Part shown: positions 45,997 through 55,719 of the stretch, piece after piece
Numbering within the stretch: the first letter of the stretch is position 1
Layout of the letters: each line of letters starts with the position of its first letter
From: Cupriavidus taiwanensis
GTDB lineage: Bacteria > Pseudomonadota > Gammaproteobacteria > Burkholderiales > Burkholderiaceae
Direction of reading: 5' to 3'
Assembly (NCBI RefSeq): GCF_900250115.1
Contig: NZ_LT984803.1
Location: forward strand, 310,001-374,000
Length of the DNA: 64,000 bases
Translations under genes and position numbers: made by a program
The notes under the pieces: model-generated
Database searches by the model: none
The model's input: only the letters and a program-made list of their open reading frames with translations
What the model was told of the DNA's origin: nothing

Positions 45997-46656
45997 CTAG
46001 AGCATGTGGTTCTGCCGCATGTAGCGGTGCACGATCTCGATGCGCATGCCCGCGTCGGGCAAGGCCATCAGCATCTGCTTTGCTTTCAGCGGCACTGGCA
46101 GCAGTTCGCACAGCCGGTTGGCGACCCAGCTCGGGTCGTCCCACAGGTAGGGCTCGTCGAAGGGCATGCGGTCGGGCTGCTCGGCGTGCAGCCGCGTGAC
46201 GATGCGGCGCAGCGCATCCAGGCATTCGCCCAGCAGTTCCAGCTTGCAGTCGATGATGTCGGGAGGGAGCACCTCGGCGCGCGCCACCAGCAGGCCGTCG
46301 TCGCGGATTTCGTGGCTAATGATATGGAAGCGCTCGCGCCCGCGCGTGCGGATCAGCAGCACGCCCAGCTGCTCCATGTTGCAGTCGACGATTTCGGCGA
46401 GGCAGCCGACCAGTTCTGGCACGGTGGGCTGGTTGGGCCGGGCCACCTCCTCGCCGCTGGCGATCAGGCAGACGCCGAATGGCGCGCTGTCGCGCAGGCA
46501 GTTGCGCACCATGTCGACATAGCGCGCCTCGAACACGCGCAACGGCAGCCGTCCACCGGGAAACAGCACCGTGTGCAAGGGGAACAGCGGCAGGTTGTCG
46601 AGCGTCCGTGGCGGATCTTCGGATCCTGCCGGACGGTAGAGGTCGGTCGAGGACAT
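45997..46656 (-). CDS. LON substrate-binding-domain protein
   Basis: A 219-residue stand-alone N-terminal Lon-like domain. LPLFPLHTVLFPGGRLPLRVFEARYVDMV is the family signature, and no ATPase or protease domain follows. Such proteins are widespread in Burkholderiales; their role is unknown, possibly protein binding or quality control. It is convergent with mutY and lies downstream of rapZ on the same strand, with a gap of about 90 bp. Confidence 0.9.
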   Translation of the reverse strand: MSSTDLYRPAGSEDPPRTLDNLPLFPLHTVLFPGGRLPLRVFEARYVDMVRNCLRDSAPFGVCLIASGEEVARPNQPTVPELVGCLAEIVDCNMEQLGVLLIRTRGRERFHIISHEIRDDGLLVARAEVLPPDIIDCKLELLGECLDALRRIVTRLHAEQPDRMPFDEPYLWDDPSWVANRLCELLPVPLKAKQMLMALPDAGMRIEIVHRYMRQNHML

Positions 46657-46748
46657 GCGGTGCAGGCTTGGGGTCGCGCAGCATTGGGCCGCCAGGCCGA
46701 CGCCGCGCTCAGATGCCCCGTGCAGCCCGGGGTGCCATGCCGCGTGCG

Positions 46749-47624
46749 TCAGCCCGCCGGTGCGAGCTCTCGGTGTCTGACCAGCACATTACCATGTGCC
46801 CGGAAATAGTTGGCGAGCCTTTCGGCAATATAGACCGAGCGATGCTGCCCGCCGGTGCAGCCGATTGCCACGGTCAGGTAGCTGCGATTGTCGGCGATGA
46901 AGCTTGGCAGCCACTTTTCCACGTAGGCGCGGATATCCTCGGCCATTGCCAGCACCATCGGCTGCGCCTGCAGGAAGTCGATCACCGGCGTGTCGCGGCC
47001 GGTCAGCGGCCGCAGCGCCAGGTCGTAGTACGGGTTGGGCAGCGAGCGCACGTCGAACACCATGTCGGCATCGCTGGGCACGCCGTGCTTGAAGCCGAAC
47101 GATTCGAACAGCAGCGTCAGGCGCTGGCTGTCGTCGCGGATCAGTTCCTTGATCCAGCTGCGCAGCGTATTGGTGCGCACATTGCTGGTGTCGATGCGGT
47201 GCGCGGCCTCGGCCAGCGGGCTCAGCAGCGCGCGCTCCATCTCGATCGCTTCCATCAGCGCCGTCTCGTTGAAGGCGCCGCCGCCGGCCGCGCCGTCGGT
47301 GCGCGCCGACAGTGGATGGCGGCGGCGTGTTTCGGAATAGCGCTGCACCAGGGCATCGGTGCTGGCGGTCAGGAAAATGACCTCGACCTGGTGCTCGGCA
47401 GCCAGCGCGCGCACGGTGTCGGGCAGCTGGTCGAGCGACTCGCGGCTGCGGATGTCGGTAGCCACGCCCAGGTGCGTGTAGCCCTGGCCGTCGAGGTAGC
47501 GGGTCAGTTCAGGAATGAACTGCGCGGGCAGGTTGTCCACGCAGTAATAGCCTGCATCTTCGAGGACGTTCAGTGCGACGGACTTGCCGGAACCGGATAT
47601 GCCGGTGATGAGGATGATGCGCAT
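46749..47624 (-). CDS. rapZ: RNase adapter protein RapZ
   Basis: A 291-residue P-loop protein. The Walker A motif is GISGSGKS at residues 8-15; [15 protein letters not shown] and [15 protein letters not shown] are family signatures. In E. coli RapZ binds small RNAs and directs RNase E to them to control glmS. Here it is in the ptsN-hprK-rapZ neighbourhood typical of beta-proteobacteria. A PsiF-family gene, with its own terminator, is inserted between hprK and rapZ. Confidence 0.95.
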   Translation of the reverse strand: MRIILITGISGSGKSVALNVLEDAGYYCVDNLPAQFIPELTRYLDGQGYTHLGVATDIRSRESLDQLPDTVRALAAEHQVEVIFLTASTDALVQRYSETRRRHPLSARTDGAAGGGAFNETALMEAIEMERALLSPLAEAAHRIDTSNVRTNTLRSWIKELIRDDSQRLTLLFESFGFKHGVPSDADMVFDVRSLPNPYYDLALRPLTGRDTPVIDFLQAQPMVLAMAEDIRAYVEKWLPSFIADNRSYLTVAIGCTGGQHRSVYIAERLANYFRAHGNVLVRHRELAPAG

Positions 47625-47686
47625 AGCAACTGAAGCATAGCATCAGGTGCCGGCTGCGTCATGACAGCTCGCTGATACCAGCAAAA

Positions 47687-47710
47687 ATGGCGAACCTTCC
47701 GGTTCGCCAT
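47687..47710 (-). terminator. Terminator after the PsiF gene
   Basis: ATGGCGAACC/GGTTCGCCAT with a 4-nt loop and a T5 run on the reverse strand, between the PsiF gene and rapZ. It implies rapZ has its own promoter. Confidence 0.85.
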
Positions 47711-47732
47711 GCTGCTGCGCGAGCAAGGACGC

Positions 47733-48125
47733 TCAGGCTGCCTTGGACAGGCACTCCTTCATGTGGGCCTTGTATTCGTCGCCCTTCTTGCCCTTGCCGG
47801 ACTTGCTGCAGGAAGCCATCTTGTCCTGCTGGGTCTTGGACACGCCCGCCTTCGACAGGCATTCCTTCATGAACGCCTTGCGTTCGTCGCCCTTCTTGCC
47901 GGAGGCCTGCGCGTTGCAGGCCTTCATCTTGTCCTGCTGGGTGTTGGCCGCGGGCTTGTCAGGATTGGCCGGAGTAGCAGGCGTAGCGGGCACGGCGGGA
48001 GTTGCCGGAGCCGCGGCCGACGGCTTGGCCGGCGTAGCGGGGGTGGCCGGGGTGGCGGTCTGCGCAAAGGCGCTGGCCGCGAACAACGGGGTGACCAGCG
48101 CGCACACTGCAATCAGGGTCTTCAT
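47733..48125 (-). CDS. PsiF-repeat periplasmic protein
   Basis: A 130-residue protein. A signal peptide (residues 1-21, ending AFA) precedes a Pro/Ala/Thr tract (about 24-58). Two PsiF repeats follow, each with Q-Q-D-K-M and then KxxMKECLSKA, four cysteines in all. PsiF is phosphate-starvation-induced in E. coli, but its function is unknown. I saw no Pho box upstream here. It interrupts the usual hprK-rapZ adjacency and has its own GAGGAGAG ribosome-binding site. Confidence 0.9.
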   Translation of the reverse strand: MKTLIAVCALVTPLFAASAFAQTATPATPATPAKPSAAAPATPAVPATPATPANPDKPAANTQQDKMKACNAQASGKKGDERKAFMKECLSKAGVSKTQQDKMASCSKSGKGKKGDEYKAHMKECLSKAA

Positions 48126-48295
48126 GCTTGCTCTCCTCGGGGGTGGACAACCTATCGCCGCGCGCCTGGGTCGGCGTTGCAGCTTCCGTAACGGGCGTGA
48201 TGCCCATTACAGCACAAAACGGGGCATCCCCGAGAAACGTTGACGGTAGGTTGCTACGCCGTTGTAAGCAATTGAAAACCCCGGGACGTCGAGGC

Positions 48296-49267
48296 TTACA
48301 GCAGCCGCCCCTGTCCGCGCGAGACGGCATCGGCTTGCATCGCGGCGCGCTGCCGGTCCATGAAGTCGCGCAGCGTGTCGATGCCGCGCAGGCGCAGGAT
48401 GGTGTTGCGCACGGCCGCTTCGACCAGCACGGCAAGGTTGCGGCCGGCCGCCACCTGGATCTTGACCATGTGGATCGGCAGCCCGAGCACGTCCAGGTAC
48501 TGCGAATCCAGCGGCAGGCGCTCGAATTCGCCGTCGTTGCGCCGCACCAGCTGCACCACCAGCTTGATCTTCATCTTCCGCCGCACCGCGGTCTCGCCGA
48601 AGATGGTCTTGATGTCGAGCAGCCCCAGGCCGCGCACTTCCAGCAGGTTCTGCAGCAGCGGCGGGCAGCGGCCCTCGATGAAATCCGGCCCCAGCCGGAC
48701 AAAATCGACAGCGTCGTCGGCCACCAGCCCATGGCCGCGCGAGATCAGTTCCAGGCCGAGTTCGCTCTTGCCCAGGCCCGATTCGCCCATGATCAGCACG
48801 CCCATGCCCAGGATGTCGAGAAACACGCCGTGCATGGTCACGCGCGGCGCCGAGATCCGCGACAGGTACAGGCGCAGGTGGTCGATCACCGCGGCGGATG
48901 ACACCGGCGTGGTGAACAGCGGCGTTGACGAGCGCGTGCAGCGCAGTTCCAGGTCCGGCGGCGGCTCCATGCCGTCGGCGATCACCAGGAAGGGCGGTTC
49001 AAGCAGGATCAGTTCGCCCATCTGGCGCTTGCGGGTCTCGTCGTCCAGGCGCTGGTAGTACGTGATCTCGGGCTTGCCAAGGACCTGGATCCGGTTCGGG
49101 TGGATCAGGTTGAGGTGGCCCACCAGGTCTGCGGCGGACGTCGCTTCGCGAGCGAATTCCACGTCAAAGGCGCGGTCAGCGCCCTCCAGGCCAGCGACCC
49201 ACGAGAGTTTGAGGTCGGCTGCGTTGTCGTCGAAGATGGACTGGGAGGTGACGCCGGTGAGTTCCAT
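48296..49267 (-). CDS. hprK: HPr kinase/phosphorylase
   Basis: A 323-residue bifunctional enzyme that phosphorylates HPr on serine and reverses it. The P-loop is [19 protein letters not shown] at about 152-170, and [23 protein letters not shown] is the HprK signature near 215. In beta-proteobacteria without sugar PTS it is thought to regulate through PTS-Ntr. It lies 81 bp after ptsN on the same strand. Confidence 0.96.
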
Positions 49268-49348
49268 GCGGGTTGACTGGTAAGGCGGTGTTCGAAGCGC
49301 GTGGCGCCTGCCCGGTCTGGTGCCGGCCCGCTGCGGGGAATCAGTGGA

Positions 49349-49804
49349 TCAGGGATGCCATGCGATCAGCAGTTCGTGCACGGCATCGGGCGTGGGCAGG
49401 GTCGCCAGGCCCTCGCGCATGTCGCGATCCGACAGCAGTTGCGCGATCTCGGACAAGATTTCCAAATGCTGCTGCGTGGCCTGTTCCGGCACCAGCAAAA
49501 AGATCAGCAGCGAAACCGGCTTGCCGTCCGGCGATTCGAACGGGATCGGCTCGGCCAGGCGCATGAAGGCGGCGAGGGGCTGCTTCAGCCCCTTGATGCG
49601 CCCGTGCGGAATCGCCACGCCGGCGCCCAGTCCGGTCGAGCCCAGCGACTCGCGCGCGAACAGGTTGTCGGTCACGATGGCGCGCGCCACGCCGTGGTTG
49701 TTCTCGAAGAGGAGCCCGGCCTGCTCGAACACACGTTTCTTGCTGGTGACGCTGACGTCGAGGGTGATGTTGCCGGGTGGCAGCAATTTGGCCAAACGAT
49801 TCAT
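49349..49804 (-). CDS. ptsN: Nitrogen-type PTS enzyme IIA
   Basis: A 151-residue EIIA-Ntr protein, a regulatory phosphocarrier not itself a transporter. The phosphorylated histidine is in GVAIPHGRI at about residue 67. It usually follows rpoN-hpf in one operon; here an IS element has separated it from hpf. A TATAAT about 100 bp upstream suggests it and hprK have their own promoter. Confidence 0.95.
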   Translation of the reverse strand: MNRLAKLLPPGNITLDVSVTSKKRVFEQAGLLFENNHGVARAIVTDNLFARESLGSTGLGAGVAIPHGRIKGLKQPLAAFMRLAEPIPFESPDGKPVSLLIFLLVPEQATQQHLEILSEIAQLLSDRDMREGLATLPTPDAVHELLIAWHP

Positions 49805-49901
49805 GGGCGATGCGCAGGATTTCAGTTAGCGGGCGGACCGTTCCGCCGGGCAGCGGCTGGCTCCCTGACCGCAACCGGCGCAGCGGGGAGGCGTCCGGCC
49901 C

Positions 49902-49907
49902 ATTATA
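49902..49907 (-). promoter_or_regulatory. Candidate -10 element for ptsN
   Basis: A perfect TATAAT on the reverse strand, about 98 bp before the ptsN start, with no clear -35. It lies 179 bp inside the left end of the IS, so the insertion does not disturb it. Confidence 0.45.
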
Positions 49908-50077
49908 GAGCAGCGATTACCCTTGCATTGTGCGGTGCAGCGCGAGCCCGCGCGGCCACGATTTTCTCTCTCTTTGTATGGCGCAGCATACACCTTGGCG
50001 CTGCGCTTGCGAACACCTCGGGCTTCCATGCGTGGCAAGGTTTTGCTCCGCTGCCACAGCCGGCACCGCGCCAGGGC

Positions 50078-50085
50078 GCAAAAAA
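50078..50085. repeat. Left target-site duplication of the IS
   Basis: GCAAAAAA directly abuts the left inverted repeat and is identical to the eight bases after the right end. Confidence 0.9.
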
Positions 50086-51388
50086 GGTTCTTCGCAGAAA
50101 ACCGTGGCCCGAAAGAGCACATTTTGTATGCTGATGTCTGTTTCTTCAGGTATCAGGGGGATGTGTGCTGGATCGCAAGACGCTGCAAGCACTGGGTTGC
50201 TGGAAGGGCTACCGGCTGGAGCGCGTGGAATGGCCGGAGGGAGAGAGCCGTACGCTGTCGTTGTACTTGAAGCCGGTCAGCAAGGTCATGCATTGCGAGG
50301 AGTGTGGCGCGCGCTGCCATCAGGTGCATGAGACAGTGGTCAGGCGAGTCCGGGACCTTCCGCTGTTCGAGTATCGGGTCGTACTGCACGTGCCGCGCCG
50401 GCGCGTTTGGTGCGACCGTTGCGGCGGTCCGAGGCTGGAGCGGCTGGAATGGCTTGGGCGCTACCAACGCGTGACGGCCCGCTTGGCCCAGGCTTGCGGC
50501 CACTTGTTGCGCCACTGTACGGTGCAGGCGGTGGCGGCCTTCTACGATCTGGGCTGGCACACAGTTAAATCGATCGATAAGGCTCGCTTGCGTGAGGCAG
50601 TGGCCGAGCCGGACTGGTCCAATATCCGCTACCTGGCCATGGATGAGTTCGCGCTACACAAGGGGCATCGATATGCCACGGTGGTAGTCGACCCCATTGG
50701 GCGGCAGGTGCTCTGGATCGGACAGGGGCGCTCACGCGAGACCGCCCGAGCCTTCTTTGAGCAGCTCCCCGCCGGCGTTGCGCAGCGCATCGAGGCCGTC
50801 GCCATCGACATGACGACCGCGTATGAGTTGGAGATCCGGGCGCATTGCCCGCAAGCAGAGGTGGTCTTCGACCTGTTCCACGTGGTAGCTAAGTACGGGC
50901 GTGAGGTCATCGACCGAGTACGGGTGGATCAGGCCAATCAGCTGCGGCACGATCGGCCGGCCAGACGGGTGCTCAAGTCCACACGCTGGCTACTGCTGCG
51001 GAATCGGGAGAACTTGAGCGTCCCCCAGGCGGTTCATCTGGATGAGGTCCTGGAGGCGAACCGGCCATTGCTGACAGTCTATCTGTTGCGCGACGAGCTA
51101 AAGCGGCTATGGTTCTACCGCCGCCCGGCGTGGGCGCAAAAAGCTTGGGAGCAATGGTGCGAGCAGGCTCGGCAGAGCCGAATACCTGCCCTGGAGTTGT
51201 TTGCGAAGCGCCTGCAAGGCTACTGGCATGGCATCTTGGCCCGCTGCCGCCACCCATTGAACACCAGCGTGGTCGAAGGCATCAACAACACCATCAAGGT
51301 CATCAAGCGCCGCGCGTACGGCTATCGCGACGAGGAATACTTCTTCCTCAAAATCCGCGCAGCCTTCCCCGGAATTCCTCGATGAACC
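50086..51388. mobile_element. ISL3-family insertion sequence
   Basis: A 1,303-bp element. The ends are imperfect inverted repeats of about 24 bp beginning GGTTC and matching at roughly two-thirds of positions. The flanking direct repeat GCAAAAAA is perfect and 8 bp long, as expected for ISL3 elements. One transposase gene fills it and is intact, so the element may still be active. It lies between hpf and ptsN, in the T-tract of the hpf terminator. Confidence 0.93.
50165..51385 (+). CDS. ISL3-family transposase
   Basis: A 406-residue DDE transposase starting at a GTG. The N-terminus has two Cys-rich motifs, CEECGARCH and CDRCGG, forming the ISL3 zinc-ribbon. The DDE residues are most likely the Asp in YLAMDEFALHKG, the Asp in AIDMTTAYE and the Glu in SVVEGINNTIK. 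It faces opposite to hpf and ptsN. Full length with no frameshift. It ends 3 bp before the right end of the element, so it overlaps the right repeat. Confidence 0.95.
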   Translation: MLDRKTLQALGCWKGYRLERVEWPEGESRTLSLYLKPVSKVMHCEECGARCHQVHETVVRRVRDLPLFEYRVVLHVPRRRVWCDRCGGPRLERLEWLGRYQRVTARLAQACGHLLRHCTVQAVAAFYDLGWHTVKSIDKARLREAVAEPDWSNIRYLAMDEFALHKGHRYATVVVDPIGRQVLWIGQGRSRETARAFFEQLPAGVAQRIEAVAIDMTTAYELEIRAHCPQAEVVFDLFHVVAKYGREVIDRVRVDQANQLRHDRPARRVLKSTRWLLLRNRENLSVPQAVHLDEVLEANRPLLTVYLLRDELKRLWFYRRPAWAQKAWEQWCEQARQSRIPALELFAKRLQGYWHGILARCRHPLNTSVVEGINNTIKVIKRRAYGYRDEEYFFLKIRAAFPGIPR

Positions 51389-51396
51389 GCAAAAAA
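51389..51396. repeat. Right target-site duplication of the IS
   Basis: GCAAAAAA follows the right end of the element; read on the other strand it is the T-run of the hpf terminator. Confidence 0.9.
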
Positions 51397-51416
51397 GCCG
51401 CGCTTCGCGGCGCGGC
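51391..51416 (-). terminator. Terminator of the rpoN-hpf transcript
   Basis: GCCGCGC/GCGCGGC with a 6-nt loop and a T6 run on the reverse strand, about 53 nt past the hpf stop. The IS joins it directly at the T-run. Confidence 0.82.
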
Positions 51417-51469
51417 TTGCCTGTGGAATCCTGGTTCAGCAGCCCGCTGCGGAGCTGCCGGGCACGGGT

Positions 51470-51820
51470 TTATTGCTGCATTTGCGCTGCGGCCATCTGG
51501 TACTTGACCGCTTCGCGGTCGTGGCCTTGCACGCGATCCTTGTAGCGAATCACCTGACGGTCCAGCTTGTCGACGAGTGCGTCGATCGCCGCATACAGGT
51601 CTTCGTGATGCGCCTCGACAAAGATGTCCTTGCCCTTGAGATGCAGATTGATTTCCGCGTACTGGCGCCGGTCCTTTTCCTTGTGATTGTCGACAGAGAG
51701 CAGCACGCTAACGCCAATGACTTGATCGAAATGCCTGACGATTCGCTCCAGCTTCGTTTCCACGTACTCACGCAGAGGGGGCGTGATGTCCAGGTGGTGT
51801 CCACTGATCTTGAAGTTCAT
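51470..51820 (-). CDS. hpf: Ribosome hibernation-promoting factor (HPF/RaiA family)
   Basis: A 116-residue ribosome-associated factor. [27 protein letters not shown] and [21 protein letters not shown] are standard HPF landmarks, with basic residues that contact 16S rRNA. This is the short-form size, without the dimerising C-terminal domain of long HPF. It follows rpoN by 48 bp on the same strand. Confidence 0.95.
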
Positions 51821-51868
51821 AGCGCTTCTCCTTCTGAAAGAGCCTCACCAGGCAGGCGGTGGGCTCGG

Positions 51869-53347
51869 CTACAAAGACTTGCGGAGATTCACTGCGGGGA
51901 TCTTCAGGGCTTCGCGATATTTGGCAACGGTGCGGCGTGCGACAACGAAGCCTTGCTCACCCAGCAGTTCGGCGATGCGACTGTCGGAAAGGGGATTCCT
52001 CGGGTCTTCGGCTCCTATCAGTTGCTTGATCAAGGCGCGGATGGCCGTTGATGAAGCCGCGCCACCGGTTTCGGTGGACACGTGGCTGCCGAAGAAGTAC
52101 TTCAGTTCGAAAGTACCCATCGGCGTGGCCATGTATTTATTGGTCGTCACCCGGGAGATGGTTGACTCGTGTAAACCCAGTGTATCGGCAATCTCCCGCA
52201 AAACCAAGGGGCGCATGGCGATTTCACCGTGGGTGAAAAAGTTCTTTTGACGCTCGACAATGGCCTGCGAGACACGCAGGATGGTGTCGAACCTTTGCTG
52301 GATGTTCTTGATCAGCCAGCGCGCCTCCTGCAGCTTCTGCTGCAGCCCCGCGGTGCCGGTTTCGCCTTTGGCGCCGCGCAGGATCTGCGCATACATATCG
52401 TTGATGCGCAGCCTCGGCATCACGTCCGGATTGAGCTGCGCGATCCAGCCGCCGCCACTCTTGCGCACGAACACGTCGGGCACGACGAAATCGGCCTCGG
52501 GGCGGCTGTACGCGTGACCAGGGTAGGGCGCCAGCGAGCGGATCAGGTCGTGGGCGGACTTCAGCGCGACTTCATCGACCTGCAGGGCCTTTTTCAGCCG
52601 GGTGTAGTCGCGTACCGCCAGCAGTTCCAGGTGATGGGTGACGATGGTCAGCGCCAGTTCGCGTTGCGGGTGCGTCAGGCGGCGCAATTGCAGCGCCAGG
52701 CATTCGGCGGCATTGCGCGCGCCCACGCCGGGCGGATCGAAGCTCTGCAGCAGCGTCAGGATGGCGTGGACTTCGTCGGGATCGAATTCGAGTTCTTCGG
52801 GCAGTTCCGCGCAGATCTCTTCGAGCGAGGCGCTCAGGTAGCCATCGTCATCGAGCGACTCGATCAGAAAGATGGCGAGCCCCTTGTCGCGCGCCGAGAT
52901 CTTCAGCGGCGTCAGCTGCTCCATCAGGTATTCGCGCAGCGTGGGCTCGGCATCGCGCAGCTGCATTGGCGTCTTTTCGTCCTCGTCGCCTTGCGGGCGG
53001 CGGGCGAAGTCGTCCAGGCTCCAGTCGCCGTTGCTGTAGTCATCGCCGCTGCTGTTGTCGCCGTAGCTGTCATCGGCCGCGCCTTCGGCATGGGCCTCGC
53101 CATTGCCCTGCGGCTCGGCCGGAGCGGGCGCGGGCGCGCTCTGTACGTTGACCGAGCCATCGGCCGCCACGCGCAGCGGGCTTTCGATCCAGTCGTTCTC
53201 CCGCTCGAGCAGCGGGTTTTCCGTCAGCGCCTGTTCGACTTCCTGCTGCAGTTCCAGCGTGGAAAGCTGCAGCAGCCGGATCGACTGTTGCAGCTGCGGA
53301 GTCAGGGCCAGGTGCTGGGAGAGGCGGAGCTGTAGCGACGGTTTCAT
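51869..53347 (-). CDS. rpoN: RNA polymerase sigma-54 factor
   Basis: A 492-residue sigma54. Region I begins [29 protein letters not shown], Gln- and Leu-rich for activator interaction. An acidic region II (about 60-115, Asp/Glu/Gly/Ser runs) is followed by the core-binding part. The RpoN box [10 protein letters not shown], which reads the -24 element, is at about 469-478. It is the sigma factor expected to read the nitrate-operon promoter near position 24350. Operon order lptC-lptA-lptB-rpoN-hpf. Confidence 0.97.
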   Translation of the reverse strand: MKPSLQLRLSQHLALTPQLQQSIRLLQLSTLELQQEVEQALTENPLLERENDWIESPLRVAADGSVNVQSAPAPAPAEPQGNGEAHAEGAADDSYGDNSSGDDYSNGDWSLDDFARRPQGDEDEKTPMQLRDAEPTLREYLMEQLTPLKISARDKGLAIFLIESLDDDGYLSASLEEICAELPEELEFDPDEVHAILTLLQSFDPPGVGARNAAECLALQLRRLTHPQRELALTIVTHHLELLAVRDYTRLKKALQVDEVALKSAHDLIRSLAPYPGHAYSRPEADFVVPDVFVRKSGGGWIAQLNPDVMPRLRINDMYAQILRGAKGETGTAGLQQKLQEARWLIKNIQQRFDTILRVSQAIVERQKNFFTHGEIAMRPLVLREIADTLGLHESTISRVTTNKYMATPMGTFELKYFFGSHVSTETGGAASSTAIRALIKQLIGAEDPRNPLSDSRIAELLGEQGFVVARRTVAKYREALKIPAVNLRKSL

Positions 53348-53471
53348 GCGACCTATTTTATGCGCATCTTTCCGATGTTGGAACGGAAATTGCTATCGCT
53401 GATGCGCTGTGATCGCCGCTGGCTCTCCCCGCCCAAGGGGTCATGACTGCCCACGGCGGGCAGCCTCCATG

Positions 53472-54272
53472 TCACATGCGGAAGTTCTCGCCCAGATAGA
53501 CGCGCCGCACGGCGTCATTGGCGATGATTTCTTCCGGCTGGCCAGCGGCCAGCACCGTGCCCTCGCTGATGATGTAGGCGTGGTCGCAGATGCCCAGCGT
53601 CTCGCGCACGTTGTGGTCGGTGATCAGCACGCCGATATTGCGTGCCTTGAGGAAGCTGACGATGCGCTGGATCTCGCCCACGGCGATCGGGTCCACGCCG
53701 GCGAACGGTTCGTCCAGCAGGATAAAGCGCGGCGACGACGCCAGCGCGCGCGCGATTTCAACGCGGCGGCGCTCGCCGCCGGACAGCGACAGCGCCGGGT
53801 TGTTGCGCAGATGCGCGATCTGCAGGTCGTCGAGCAGGGCATCGAGGCGGCGCTCGATCTCGGCCCTGGCCAGCGGCTTGCCCTTGTCAAGCTGCAGCTC
53901 CAGCACCGCGCGGATGTTTTCCTCGACATTGAGCTTGCGGAACACCGAGGCTTCCTGCGGCAGGTACGACAGCCCCATGCGCGCGCGCTCGTGGATCGGC
54001 AGGCCGCTGATGTGGTCGCCGTCGAGCACGATGTCGCCTTCGTCCAGCGCCACCAGGCCGACGATCATGTAGAACGACGTGGTCTTGCCCGCGCCGTTGG
54101 GGCCGAGCAGCCCGACCACCTCGCCGCTCTTGACGTCGAGCGAGACGTCCTTGACCACCGTGCGCGAGCCATAGCGCTTCTTCAGGTGGCGCACGACCAG
54201 CGTGCTGCCGCCGGGCAGGACGGTGTTGGCTTCGACGGAAGGCTTGTCGGCGAGAGTGGCGGTATCGGTCAT
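53472..54272 (-). CDS. lptB: LPS export ABC transporter ATP-binding protein
   Basis: A 266-residue ATPase that, with LptF and LptG, extracts LPS from the inner membrane. Walker A is GPNGAGKTT, the Q-loop follows, the signature is SLSGGERRR and Walker B is FILLDEPFAG. A 20-residue N-terminal extension precedes the usual LptB start. lptA is 8 bp upstream, so the pair is tightly coupled; rpoN follows after 124 bp. Confidence 0.96.
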   Translation of the reverse strand: MTDTATLADKPSVEANTVLPGGSTLVVRHLKKRYGSRTVVKDVSLDVKSGEVVGLLGPNGAGKTTSFYMIVGLVALDEGDIVLDGDHISGLPIHERARMGLSYLPQEASVFRKLNVEENIRAVLELQLDKGKPLARAEIERRLDALLDDLQIAHLRNNPALSLSGGERRRVEIARALASSPRFILLDEPFAGVDPIAVGEIQRIVSFLKARNIGVLITDHNVRETLGICDHAYIISEGTVLAAGQPEEIIANDAVRRVYLGENFRM

Positions 54273-54280
54273 GGGTACGA

Positions 54281-54925
54281 TCAGGGTTTGTTGGCGGGCG
54301 CGGGCGCCGACTTGAGGTCCAGCGGCGAGCCGCCCGCGGTGCCGGACTTCTGGTCCTGGCGCGGCGACAGCACCGCACGCACGCGGCCTGACGGGTTGGC
54401 GGCGGCGGCATCGCCGCTGCCGCCGCCCGCCGCGGTATAGAGTTCCTTGCGGCTGTCGTAGGTCAGCACCGCGCCGCGGATCTCGTCGACCAGCTTGGCC
54501 CCCTGCAGCCGCGCCATGCGGGCATTGCCGATCAGCTTGGAGAATTCCTGCTTGCCGTCGTACTCGATGCGGTCGCCCCAGCCATCAATGTATTCGTCGA
54601 CGCCTTCGCGCTTCTGCCGGATATAAGCCTGCTTGCCCGGCTTGGCGGTCGCCACGGCGAACTGGTAGCCCTCGGGGTCGGTGCGCAGCTCGGCGGCGTC
54701 GGACTTCAGGATCATGGTGCCCTTGGTCAGCACCACGTTGCCGGACAGCGTGTAGATCTGCTTGACGTCGTCATAGCTGGCGTTGTCCGCTTCGAGCACC
54801 ATCGGCTTGTCGCGGTCCGCGCGTTCGGCAAGGGCAGGCTGGGCCAGCAGGCCGAAGGCCAGGGCCAGCGCGAGCAGGGCCGGGGCGGTGCGTCGACGGG
54901 ACGATGTCGTCAGGGAAGCGGTCAT
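54281..54925 (-). CDS. lptA: LPS transport periplasmic protein LptA
   Basis: A 214-residue periplasmic bridge protein. A signal peptide (about 1-33, ending ALA) is followed by the OstA-like beta-jellyroll, VLEADNASYDDVKQIYTLSGNVVLTKGTMIL. A Gly/Ala/Pro-rich tail of about 40 residues is longer than in E. coli. The ATG at MTASLTTSS was chosen because the frame further upstream lies in the lptC-lptA gap. Between lptC and lptB. Confidence 0.94.
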   Translation of the reverse strand: MTASLTTSSRRRTAPALLALALAFGLLAQPALAERADRDKPMVLEADNASYDDVKQIYTLSGNVVLTKGTMILKSDAAELRTDPEGYQFAVATAKPGKQAYIRQKREGVDEYIDGWGDRIEYDGKQEFSKLIGNARMARLQGAKLVDEIRGAVLTYDSRKELYTAAGGGSGDAAAANPSGRVRAVLSPRQDQKSGTAGGSPLDLKSAPAPANKP

Positions 54926-55043
54926 GTTGGCAGGGTTGCTTGAGGACGTCTGGATGCGTGATGGTGCGGTCTGCGCGGACTTCGGCGCGCGCTGCAGGGC
55001 CGTGCCGGCCGGCGACGCGTGCGCGGCTGCGCCGGAGCGGGAG

Positions 55044-55673
55044 TCAGGACCCTGGCGCACGTCCCGGGGACGGGCCGGTGATGATGGTGCCGCGTACATT
55101 GCCGAGCAATTGTACTTCGCGGGTGACGTTGTTGAAGATGAGGCCGTTGGCAGTCATGACCGACGGGCCGCGCGTCAGCTTGACGGGCTTGTCGGTCTTG
55201 ACGATGTCGTCATTGACCAGCAGCTGGAAATAGCTCGAGGCCGCGGTCAGCTGCGGATCCTTCGACGGATCCTTGCCTTGCTGGCGCAGCACGTAGCCAT
55301 TGCCGTACAGGTCGATCACCGTGCCTTCGGCGTTCATGCGGCCGATGTCGGCGCGCGCGGTCACCGGCGGCCGGTCCGGCTCGTAGGCGCGCATGGCGGG
55401 GCGCGTGACCTCGTAGGTCTGGTCGTCCTCGAAATGGACCATGCGCTCGCCGGTGAAACGGATCTTGGTGCTGCCGTCGGGCGCCAGCTCGGTGGCCGAG
55501 AAGCGGTCCATGAAGTAATCCGGCTCGTGCTTCTTGGTGGCCTGCGCGGCCTGGTCTTCCTTGGGGGAGTTGATCTGGACCAGCCAGAACGTGCTGCCCG
55601 CCACGATGGCCATCAGCAGCAGCGGCAGCAGCCGCATGACGATGCCGCTGAGGGAGGCGAGGAGTGCCTGCAT
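55044..55673 (-). CDS. lptC: LPS export protein LptC
   Basis: A 209-residue inner-membrane protein with one N-terminal helix (about 7-28, LSGIVMRLLPLLLMAIVAGS). The periplasmic jellyroll domain includes PDYFMDRFSATELAPDG and ends TREVQLLGNVRGTI. It passes LPS from LptBFG to LptA. It follows kdsD by only 46 bp, with no room for kdsC, which usually sits between them. Confidence 0.93.
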   Translation of the reverse strand: MQALLASLSGIVMRLLPLLLMAIVAGSTFWLVQINSPKEDQAAQATKKHEPDYFMDRFSATELAPDGSTKIRFTGERMVHFEDDQTYEVTRPAMRAYEPDRPPVTARADIGRMNAEGTVIDLYGNGYVLRQQGKDPSKDPQLTAASSYFQLLVNDDIVKTDKPVKLTRGPSVMTANGLIFNNVTREVQLLGNVRGTIITGPSPGRAPGS

Positions 55674-55719
55674 GGTGTCCTTGGCGTTGTGCTGCTGGTG
55701 CCGTCAGTGGCGGGCCCGC

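Noticed and set aside
48126..48295. A possible Pho box upstream of the PsiF-family gene.
   Set aside because: No pair of CTGTCAT-like heptamers at 4-bp spacing could be found on either strand.
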